64,000 nt of DNA. It comes from Nanobdellota archaeon (GTDB taxonomy: Archaea; Nanobdellota; Nanobdellia; Woesearchaeales; WJKV01). The notes below the pieces were generated by a model that saw only the letters and a list, made by a program, of their open reading frames with translations, searched no databases and had not been told where the DNA came from. The stretch lies in the NCBI GenBank assembly GCA_023133595.1, contig JAGLWF010000007.1:1-64000 (forward strand), read 5' to 3'. The position numbers were made by a program, and so were the translations under genes. Below are positions 39,001-51,000 of the stretch, one piece after another (positions within the stretch are counted from its first letter, which is position 1; each line of letters opens with the position of its first letter).

Positions 39001-42000
39001 CGTACTCTTTCTTTAGCTTGCTGTCAAGATTAGCTATCTGTTCTTCTAATCGTCTTAATTCTTGTTCTGCTTTTTCCACCTCTTCATGAGAAGTGCCTGC
39101 AGCTTCAAATTCGTCCTGGCATGCTCCTTCTGATTTTTTTGCTACACAATCCCTATAAGCTTTCATATCTTTCAAGAACTCTTCTTGTCTGCTTTTTATA
39201 CTTTCAGGATCCTCAGGATCTTCTAATTGTTTCTTCCGATCTTTCATCCCTTCTAACTTATCTTTCTCAACCATCCGGTCTGCTTCTTCTGCTCTTGCCC
39301 CTTCTCTTCGAGCTTCAAGTTCTTTTTCTAGCTCTTCAATCTGGGCTTCAACCTCTTTGATCCTTTCTTGCAGATCAGCTTCTGATTCAAAGTCAGCGTT
39401 TTCAAGAAGACGTTGTGCATCCTCACTCGAAATTCCAGCGTTTTCAAGTTCTGTTATTGCATTTTGGATCACAGTATTTTTCATCTCTGCAAGCTCTTTC
39501 TCTAGCTGAGCCATCTGCCTGGCATTTGCCTCAAATCTCTGGCCAATTTCTCCAAGAGATGTCCTTACATCATTTTGATCATAGCCTATAGGCTCTATTT
39601 TATATCCATCGGCTAATTTACGTTTTGTTATTTTAACTTGGATGTTTGTTCTTTTTCCATCTTTATCAAGCAAGTAATATTTTCCGTCATGCTTTGTGAC
39701 CCATTCATTATCTTTTAATTTTCCTTTATCATCAAATATACCATATGCTGGTTTTTGCCCTGTTTCGAATGTAGCAGCAATACGGGCAAGAATATAATGT
39801 TGTTCAGCCAGTTTCTGGCTTTCCTCTCCTAATGCTCTTCGCTGCTCGGACTTTTCTTCGTAGCCTGGTATCTCTCTAAAGGAATCTGGATTGGATAATT
39901 TGACTATAAGACGTTGCGCAGCTTTTGCTTTCAATTCTTCTTTCAATCTGGCTGCTTCTTCTGGAGATGCATCAGCAAGTCTCTTTTTTAGTCCTTCCAT
40001 CTCAGCTGTAAGTTTATCTTCCAAGATCTTTTGTTTTGCAAAGAACTCGTCCTGGACAAATCCACGATATTGTTCGGTCTCATCATTGCTCATCTGTCCG
40101 TAAACTGCTCCAGTATGGATATCTTTGATCTCGCCTGTCCGATAATCTATGAAGACAGAACGTTCATTGCCATCAATATCAGTGAATGTTGTGAAGCCTC
40201 CGACCTCCACATTCTCTCCGATATCATTCAGGAACAATCTATTGATCAATGCAGGATCAAATTTCTTTGGATCAAAGTCCTCGTCACTTAATAGATTAAG
40301 AAGGCTATCTATCTTCTCCAATCTCATCTTATCTCCAACTGTTAACTCCTTCTTCTGATCTAATAATGCTTTTTCTGCTGTCAATTCTTCTTTCTTTTTC
40401 TGAACATCAAATGTAACAACATGGGCGAACATTTCTTTTATCTCTCCTGTTTCAGGATCAATTTCAAAGTCACGCACAGTGCGCAGTCCTTCTGCCTTCT
40501 TTTTGTTGGCCTCATCTAATTCCTTTACAGCCCTTTCTCTTTCTTTTTCATAATATTTTTTCTCGCCCTGCAGTCTTTTGATATCTGCTTGTTCTTCTGC
40601 AGAGAATCCTTCAAGCTTCTTCTTTTGTTCTTCTTCTGATAATTTTTCGAATTCTTCCAGATTCATTTCTTGTTTTTTCAGAAGCTTTGCAAGTTTGGCA
40701 GATGCCTCATCTATCTTTTCCTTTGCCCTTTTTTCGCTGCTTTTAAGACCTTCGATCCTCAGATTGATAAGTTTCTTGTCAATGTCAGACATCCGTAATG
40801 TTGTTCTCAAACCATCCAACTGCAACTGCCTTTGCATTACATTTTTCTTCAGTTCGTAGAATTCACGATTCTTTTGTTTTATACCAACCATCAATTCTAC
40901 TGCCCGATCTCTTTTCGGTTTAAGCTCACTCATCTTATCTGCAAATGCTTTCCTTGCATCATCCAACTCTTTTTGTTTAACCTGATATTGAGCATACTCT
41001 GGCTTCATACTGGCCAATTCTTTTTCTAGATCTTTGACTTTATCAGAAGCTTCCTTCATCCCGCTCTCAAACTCTGCAAGCAGTTTCTTATATTCATCAT
41101 ATTCTTTGCTTTTCAGTGCAGCTCTTGCATCATCAAGCTTCTTATTTCGGCCAACCATATCTTTTTCTAGTTCAGTAATTTTTTGCTGCAAAGCTTGCAG
41201 ATGACGAGTGACCACACCTTCTTCTGGATCATAAAGGAACTTGTTTTTCTCTGATGCTGCCTTTGCAATGTCCTCGGCATTTGCCATATACAAACTATTT
41301 AACTCTGGAGATTTAGTCCTCAAGAAACTCGACAATGGCTCTCTTTCAGTGATCTTCCATTCACCGTCTTCATACTTCAAAGCAAAGCCCAAATGTTTTG
41401 TATTACCTTGGATTAAATTCAACATTCCCGTTGTTACCAAGTTTCCATCTTTGTCTCTTGGAGCAACATCTTTCATGAATTTTGTTAAATCTTCTCCAGT
41501 GCTTTTGATTTTCTCTTGCACTGCTTCTCTATGTTCTTCATCGCTTGGATCAAAATCCTTACCATAAATCTGCTCTCCGACAGCCTTTTCCAATTCAGCC
41601 TTATGCTCGCTCTGGTATCTATCTAATGGAACAGCATGTTTTTCTTTATCTCTATCAGACATAGTTTTATCTAATGCTATCTCTTCAGGAATTACCATCC
41701 ATTTTCCATTCTTTGCTATTAATTTGTTATTTCCTAAAGTCTTTTGCAAGTTATCTACAGAACCTTGAATTTTACCGAATCTTTCCTGGAAGTCTTTCAA
41801 TTTACCTTTCATCCCAGGCAATATCTCATTTACCATCGTATCCAATACTGCTAATTTTGAACCTGGTGTTCTCACCTCCGTAGACCATTTGAGTACTGCT
41901 TTCTTTTCTTCTTCGGTCTTTTGATATTCTTTATTTTTCGGTATTTTTTGATATTCTTCTTGCAATCTTTTCTTCTTTATTTCTATTTTTTCTAAATCTT

Positions 42001-45000
42001 TTTTGTTATTTTCTAAACCTTTTTCCAGTTTTTCTTTCTCTTCTTCTAACTCAACTTCTTTTTCTGCATCATACATCCCTTCTTTACGCTCCTCAATAAG
42101 TTCCTTTTGCTCTTTCTCTATTTCTACTAATCTTTTCTTTTTCTTTTCTGAATCCCCTTCAAGATTTTCTTTCTTTTCATCTAACCCAAGTCTATCATCG
42201 AGATTCTTTCTTCGCTCTTCCGCCAGCTTCTCATCTTTCTCTAATCCTCTTTCTAATGCATCTGCTTTATCATCTCCTTCTCTCCGTCTATATTCTGCAA
42301 TCTTATCTTTCTTTAATTGCTCTAGTTCTTTCCGAAGTTCTGATTCGATCTCTTTCACTAATTCATCAACTTCTTTTACATCTCCAAGACTGGTGAATTC
42401 TCCAAGTTTCTGAAACATCCTTCCAATAATTTGAATATCTCCTCCAAATCCTTCTGGAGGATCTTTCAGAATCATTTCGAACAATTGCTTCTTCACATCC
42501 TGTGCAGCTTCTAACAACCCGCTCAACAGGTCAAGCCTGATTCTTTCTGGACCAGATAAACTTCCAATACCTTTTTTCTTTCTATAACCTTTATTTCTTC
42601 CAAGGATTATGTCTCCTGTGTTTGTCTTGTCTGCTTTCTTCGCACCATAACCTCCAGCAATATCTTGCTGGCCTTTCTGTGCATTCGCAGCTCTTTCTGC
42701 TGGTGGCAGTGGCGGGAATACTTTATCCCACGGAGGCAATGACATAAGGGTTCTTTTTGGAATAAATCCTACATATACACCAAACATTGTTATTTCTAAC
42801 TTTTCCCATTCAACTTCCAGTGCTCCCCGGATCATCCTTGCCTGCACAGCAGGATCTGCTGGCTTCTCAGGGGTTGGTCTTGGTTTTGGTTTTGGTTTTC
42901 CGCCAGGTCTTGTGGATCCTCCTGTTGTCGGTGTGACAGTGCCTGTTGGATCAGATGAGAGAGGAGGTGTGAAAGTTGGTTGCTTCTTAGGTCCAGGCAT
43001 GTCTATTTCTTCAGGCAATGAATCGCATTTATCCAAATCCACTGTCCAATAGAGTGGATCAGATTCAGGATATTTTTCTGCGCACGTCTGGTCGCATTCT
43101 TCTGTTTTAGGATCTGGTTTGTTCCCAGGATCATAACCTGTCAGGGCCCAGTTAGGCACAAAACAATGATCGTCAATTGGCTCGTTCTTAAACTCAAACT
43201 CTATCTTTCCTTTTGCTTTGCCTGTCCCTCCATTTCTTGAATATTCTTCAACTTCTGGAGAGTCCTCATTCTTCTTGAATGTCCAGCATTCATATTCATC
43301 TTTTTTGTTATAATCCTCTACTTTCTTATCCAGCCAGCCATCAAATACACTGAAAACATTATTACTATTAATATAACTCAAGACAACATTAGAATAATGA
43401 CAATCAGCATAATGTATCATGGCTGCAAGATATGCCATGTATGCATAAGCCCACATTACATCTGATTTCAGGCTCGCAAGATTTTCACTACTGTATTGAT
43501 CATCAAGCGCATCTGCATCTGAACCGATTTGTTCTACAATGTCACTGAAATCCTTATAATCATCTGCAAATGTAGAATACCCAGTGCTCATATCATTATA
43601 ATCTTCATTTGCCACACCTTTTATTTCCTTTTTACATTTACCAACTAATTGTCCGACTTGGCCAGCCCATCCCAGATAATTTGCTTTGAACTTATCTAAC
43701 TTAGCTTTATCTTTATTGATCTCTTCTTTTAATTTACCAACATCTGCTCCTCCTTTGCACGACTGGCTTGCTTCTTTAAAATATTTAGCTTGTTTATCAG
43801 AAGTTTTCTTGATAAAGTCAGGAATATCACTCATAATTTCTTTATAATACCCCCCACTAAAACTCTGTGTACTAATTAATTTAGTCCAATATTTTGCTGA
43901 TTCTGGTTCTGGTTCTGTTCCAGTAGCATCTTTGTATAATGCCTGGGCAATTGCCCATGCTTTTCCGTATTGTTTTAACAACAATGTATCTTTGAAATGT
44001 TCTGCATTCGTCTTGACAGTCTGTGCATTTTCCTGATTTATGTTCAGCGCGCTCTGGTCTGCTCTCCCTCCATCACCTTCGCCAGCTCCAGCTGCTCCAC
44101 CAGATGTTCCTTCTGAAATACACCACTTTCCATCATCTGGATCTTTTGGAATTACTAGTGCAGCTCTTCCAGTTATATCTGCGATTGCGCTTCCAGTGAT
44201 AACACCTAAATTCTGTTCACGAGGATGTTTTGGTTTCTTGAACTTGACTGGTTCTGGGAGTGCCAGCAGACTGTTCTCATCGATTTCAGGGATCCTTTCT
44301 ATGCTTCTGCCAAGGATTTTTTTAGTAAATCCAGTTATTCCGCCAGTTGACTGAGCAGAGTGAGCATAACTTTTGCCAGTGGTTTGTATCAATCCACCTA
44401 ACTTCCCTTTCATTGGAAGCACGCCGTTTGCGCATCCAGCTAGATCACTGCCTAGTGCTTTCTGTGCATTTGACAATTCTTCAGAGCCACCACAGCCTCC
44501 ACCAAGCCTTTCAATCATTTCTGATTCTTCTAATTCAGTTATTGTCTTCCGATATCGCTGCTCTTTTGATTGTGCACCAGTAATATCAACAGTAGCTGCT
44601 GGAGCTAGCATCATCTTTCCATAGCCACTACCGCTTGGTTTTGGAGTAATTTCACCAGCCCTGTATCCTGCTTTTCCTCCACCAATTTGTTTCATCGCAC
44701 CTGTCATGCCTTCTGCACAGCCAGCTTGTTCACCAGGAGGTACTGGTGGAGGTGGATACTGGATGAATGCTCTTGCATCACCAATTCCTTCTTTTGGATC
44801 GAACCGGAACTGTACTCTTTGCACGCTTCCTTCTACACCATCTGCTCCGCGTCTGTACAAGAACCACATTCCTTCGTTGACAAAGGTAGGTTCTTCTGGT
44901 TCTGCCTGTTCTTCTGGAGATTTCACTACTCCGGCAATAGCGCTTGCTTCATACTTCACAGGCGCTCCTCCTCCTTCGACCACAATCTGTTTCAGGACTC

Positions 45001-48000
45001 CAGAAGGTAGTGTTACATCGCCAGCAAAGGTGACACCTTCACCATAAGGTCCGCTAGAATAAGTTGTTGACTTCTTTCCGTCTGCATCTGTTGTTACAAC
45101 TTTTTCAACAACCTCTACAGAACCATCAGGCTTCATTGTTTTTTCAAGTGTTGTTGTGACAGTAGTTCCATCTTCATTTGTCACTTCTGTTGTTGTTGAC
45201 TCAGAATATGATTTTTGCTCTTTGCCTTCAGCATCTGTATAAGTAATATAACGTTTTGTCAATGTTTTTCCATCTTCAAGAGTTACAGTTTCTTCAACAA
45301 TCTCTTGTCTTGTTTCTTTTCCTTCAGGATCAATCGAGACATAGATTGTCTTCTTCATCTCCTGTCCGTCTGGTCCGATACCTTCGAATGTTGACTGTCT
45401 TGTCTTTGTGACCTTTGGCACTCCGTCTGGACCAGTTGTTATAGTAATATCTTCAGTGATCCGCTCTCCATCAGGGCCAATGCTGGACTCGCTCGTTTGC
45501 GTGACAGTGGTTGTCTGCGGTTCACCATCAACAATCTGTGTATATGATCTTGTTGTCGAAGGGATTCCTTCTTCATCATAGGTGGTGATAGTTTTTGTTG
45601 AATATGGTTGACCATCCTGGTCTGTTGTTTTTGTTGTGACAGTCACGACTGGAAGACCGTCAACTATTTCAGTTTCATAAGTTGTCTCTACGTCCTGGCC
45701 AAACACTCCTTTTGTTATGACAGTGACTGGGCCTTCTCCAGGCTCGACAACAGGAGGTTCTTCTTCAAACTTATCTAATCCTTCTTCATCCCATGCCTCT
45801 TCGTCCCATTCTTCGCCCCAATCATCTTCTGCCTCTTCGAAATCCTCTGCAATATCTTCTCCAATCTCAGCAACAGAAACAGGTTCTGTGATCATTGGTT
45901 TGTCAACAGCTTTCTTGTCTTCTTGTTTTTCAACACTGCCAGGATAGAAGATTCCTAGTTCAAAAAGAATATTGCTTTGAGTTACAACTTCAGGAGTAAG
46001 CTCAACAACAGCGCCTGCTGTCAATAAGATCATTCCAGATGGTTTAATCTCATTTCTTTCAATCACTCGAGGTTTGCCAAGAGCCACTGGTCTGCCAAGC
46101 GGTGTCAAGATAGAATATCCACTGACATCCTGTCCTCCAAATTCATAGATACTTCTTCCTATTGGAATATCTCCAATTCCTCCTGGAACAACACCCATAT
46201 CTACCAGACCTTGCGGAGTGATCACTGGTATTGTTTCCTCTTCTCCTGCGACTCTTAATTCTGTCTTTCCTTCATCATCACCGCCCCAACTGAACGCGTC
46301 AACCACAGTGGTTCCTTCTTCACTCAACTTGATAATCTTTACAGTACCTTGCGACATGCCAATGACATCGTGAGTAACTGGCTGTTCTTCACTTTCTTCC
46401 TCTTCTTCTTTCTCTTCTTCTGCCTCCTCTTCTACCTCCTCTTCTTCTTCTACCTCTTCTTCTACTTCTTCTTCTTTCTCTTCTTCTGGGGTAATCAAAC
46501 CACCTTCGTCAGAAATAACTACTCCACCACCAACTCCGGTATCTGTAACTTTCCTTTCATATCTAATTAAAGATAGAACTTGCGCACCAGTAATAGGTGA
46601 TCTCGAATTCTCATCTTCTAATGTATTGACAAGCGCGCTTTCTTCTGTCAGTTCTGTCAGAGGTTTGTTTAGTTTGACAAACGGATCATAATTCAGAAGT
46701 TCGCCAACCTTTACTAGTGGATATTTTCCATAGAAGAATGCCACTTCTTCAGGCAGCATTGTCACTCTTATTTCTGGTTCAACTGCTTCGAACCCTTCTT
46801 CAGGAATCATTTCTTCTGGTGGAACTTCTCTTTCAGGGAATTCTGGTCTTCTTCCTTCTGGCACTCCCTCTTCTTCCTCTACTTCCTCTTCTTCCTCAGG
46901 AGTTATTTCTGGAGGGACAAATTCTGGAGGTTCTTCTTTTGGAGGTTCTGGAGGCGGTTCTTCAACTGCCTTTGGAGGGAAATAAAAGTCTGGTTCATAA
47001 GCATAAACCTCTTCGAAATATTTTGGATGTCCAACCACAAAGATAACACCAGATCCTCCTAGTCCTGATAACGGAATGACATAAGTTTTAGTTTCATTCT
47101 CTTCGACCAGCCTGCTTTCTGGTGTTTTTGGTTCTTCTGGAGCAGGTGTTGGGCTTGGAGTTGGTTGATATGGAACATCGACAAACTGCGCACCAGTTAC
47201 ATCCAAGAGAGCATCTTTTGGAGCTACAATATCTTTTTCACTCTTCAATGCTTCAATACCCAGGTCAACTTCTGCGTTTGGTTTATAATTCGTGAATCTT
47301 CCTAATCTTATGAATGGATAATGCCCATAGAAGTAAACTTTCTGTTCTGGCCGCGCAACAACCATTATTCTTGATTTTGTATTTTTCGGGTCAGTTATCT
47401 CTCCAGTATCTCTATTGACTGTGAATTCTTTTTCAAGCAAAGGAGTGGCGTCATTTAATCTTATTCTGAAGGTAACTTCTGGTTCTTTCAGTTTTGCAAG
47501 TTCCATGAACTCTCCTTGCTCGTTTCCTTGCTGTGTCAATGTTGTATCCAATGTCTCGATCTTCGCGTCCTCGGGAGGAATCGGAATTTCTCCAAGCAAT
47601 GCAAGTTCATTGATCGTGCTTGTTGTTGTTATTGGATTTGCAATGCCTTGCTGTGTTGCTTTGTCAACAACCTGCGCGTCAATCACTAAATTTTTGTTCG
47701 CGTCAAAATTAAGGCCTTTGAATACAATATCACACGGATTCTCATCAGAATAATAATCCATGCATGGGAAGTCTTCATCAGGACCGTATCCTTCTCCAGG
47801 CGGGTAACCATCTTCAGGATAACCATAATCAGCTGTATTGAATGTGAATGGATACGCATCTTGCGCATTTGTATCAGGGATCTGGTCGAACAATGGCCGT
47901 GTTTCATCTGCACCATAAATCTTGCCACCAATCCAGACATTGACAACTGGAGGCAATGGTTCAAGCGGAGTGAACGCTGCGATCCCATCGTTATTCGTCA

Positions 48001-51000
48001 TCTCAATCTCGCCAGGGATACGTTCTCCGTCTCCGCCAGTCACAACCAATGTATCTTCTGTGATTGTTTCTGGATCAACCTGGCTGCTGAACACAATCTG
48101 TATCTCAATACTCGGAGGCACTGTCATGCCAGGCATTGGACTGGAATAAGCAACCTGCAGTCCAGGACCAGAACCTGCAACAAAAGAACTTCCGAATGCT
48201 TTTGCCGGGTCAAGAGCAAGCGCAGGATTCTCTGGTTTTCTGTTTTGGTTTAGCATGTTCGCGTCTTGGTCTGTGAACGAAGTAGGGACATAGACAAAGT
48301 ACCGCATGAACGGAGTCAGCTGTTTTCTAGGTTTGAACTCAAACAAATTATTGTTTCCTTTTACCAGGAATGTTCCTGCGATCGGAACTCTCTTATTGTC
48401 CATTATTTTTATTTTATTGACTTTGCTTGTGTCCATTGGCTTGCTGAAAGCAAGGAATACATTTGCAGTTGTCGGAACATCCTCTTGCTCATCATTAGGG
48501 AAGACATCTGTTACAAATGGAGTCATCACTTCTTGTGCAGTTGCAGGCTTGTTGGTTATCTCAATATGATACTTGCTCATATCCAAAGGCATATCTCCGG
48601 CTGGATTGATCTGCGGAATGAATATCGTGACAAATTCACCGCGGTCAAGGATTCTCTTTTTCTCTTGTTCGCTCAGGCCTGTTCCTGGTTCTTCTTCAGG
48701 AGTTTCTTCTCTGCCTTCCTGAGGGATGAACGGAACATCAGTGATTTGCGCGCCTGTAGGGATATCAAATGGTCCAGTATATTGTGGTGCAGGAGTTGGA
48801 GTCTCTCCAGTTTCTCTGGTCTCTCCAATTTTTCCAGTTTTTTCAGCTCTGTCAGTTTCCTCTTCTTTTTCCTCGGCAGCTGCAGCTGATTCTTCAGTAG
48901 AGCCCATATAATTACCAATCGCTCCGATCTTTGGTTCTGGTCCAGGAAGATCGTCCTCACTATCTGCAGGACCGCATTCTGGTGAATCATCAAATACACA
49001 CTGACAACCAATACATTTCACACCGATTGGAGAATCTTTACATTGTTCTGCAGCCAGTTTATCTCTTTCTGGATCTGAAAGTGGTTCTCGCTGGAGTTCG
49101 CCTGGTGCACCTGGTACTTTTCCAAGTCCTGGTGCTCCTGGAGTTGGAGCTGGTGGGGGGGTTGGTACTTCTCCTGGTATTGGTGCAGGTGTTGGAACTG
49201 GTGTTGGTGCAGGTGGTGTGTATCCTGGCTGGCAATGTGTTTCATACATACAATCAGGATCACTGCAATCAATTGCGCCATCACCATCATCATCTATATT
49301 ATTATCACAGATCTCGCTTGGCCCATACGCTGATGGAGGAGGTTGCACTCCATGACAGAATCCTTGCGCAGCGCAATCCGGATCCTCACAGTCAACATAA
49401 CCGTCACCATCATCATCCTGAACATTACTGCAGCGAGAAAATGTATTCTCTGCTGCTCTTCCAGTAATGAATCCAAAGATTGCAGCGCCTGCTACCTTAA
49501 AACTTTGAATAAATTGTTGCTGTTCTTCTTGTTGTTGTCCTTGTTGCTGTTGTTCTATGCCACGTCTTCCAGCTGTCCTTTCCCGCTGTATCCTTTCTAA
49601 ATATTCTTCTTCTGTTTCCTGAGCTTGCTCTGCTCTTTGCTGTCGGGCAGCTTCTCTCTCAGCCAGAATCTCTTCTGGTGTTTTTCCAACATCACACTGC
49701 TCTCCTTCATCTATTCTGAAATTTCCACACTCTGCTCCAGCATCTTCATCTGTGATTCCCGCTTCCTCAGGCATATCTTTTGGTTCTTTGTATGCTTTTG
49801 GTTCTGGAAGGCCTGGCTTGTATTCAAACTCGCCAGATGTCAAACATAATGCTGTCCAGCATTCAGGACATTCTCCTTTTATACATTTACTCATATCCAC
49901 ACACTTTGTTCTGCTCGCAGCTGTCAAAAATGGGGAGACTTCACATTCTCCCCGACTTTTAATCTCTGGTGTTCCGACTATCTTTCCATCCATGCCAACT
50001 TCAGCACAACAACATTCCAGACAATATTTATCTTCAACGCATTTTCCAGTCGCCACTTGCGTCAACCCGCCGCCAGCCTCGCCAACACATGCTTTCTTTT
50101 CTTTCCACGAGAATGTAAATTTTTTCGGACCATCTGGATTCGCAGGAGACAACTGGCTTGAAGACGGAGGTTCCTGGCAACAGCAAGTATCTGCCCCAGC
50201 ACATGGACATGTAGTTTCCCCATCTTCACATTCCTCTTCTGGGGCGCTAACAGTAACAGTATAATCTGCTGGTGGAGGATCTTCTTCACATTCACCTACT
50301 TTCTCATCAATATCCTTAGAATCAGCTCCTACTTTCCGAGGTGGTTTTTCTGTTGTAGTGGAAGTATATGTACAGATAGGGTATTTATCAATAAGAATAT
50401 AATATTCAGTTGTCTTTTCTATAATAGTCCAGGTTGCTGTCACAGGCGGGCCGCAGTCTATTTCCACAGTACATTCTTTTTCTTCTTTATCAGGTTTCTT
50501 AGGACATGAAATTTTAGGACAATCACACTCCACATCTGTTTTCGGACATTCGTCAACACCACAATCAAAGGTTTGTGTCCATGTATCAGGTCTTTCACCA
50601 TCTTTTTCTTTACATTGTTCGTCCATATCTCCTTCGCCGCTTACTTCTATATCTTCTACTTCTGTCGTTATCTTGTTAGTCATATCACATGGTTCAAAAG
50701 GAGCAGTTGAGTATGTTTTCGTTGTCGTAGTTGTAACTTTACATTTTCCCTTTGCTTTATTAGTACATGCGTCTTCGATTTCAGGACCTTCACAATCTGT
50801 GGTGCTTGATGATGTAGGTCCAGGACAAGGTTTTCTCTCTTCTGTTGTTACAGGCACAACTGTAGTACCACGCGGTCTTGGATCAGGTTCAGTAGTTATT
50901 CCAGAATAATCTGAACTTACATCAAATGTTACAGAAATTCCTACAGAAACATCTGAATCAACATCTACAAAAATCTTGCCATCATCATAATAAGCAACTA

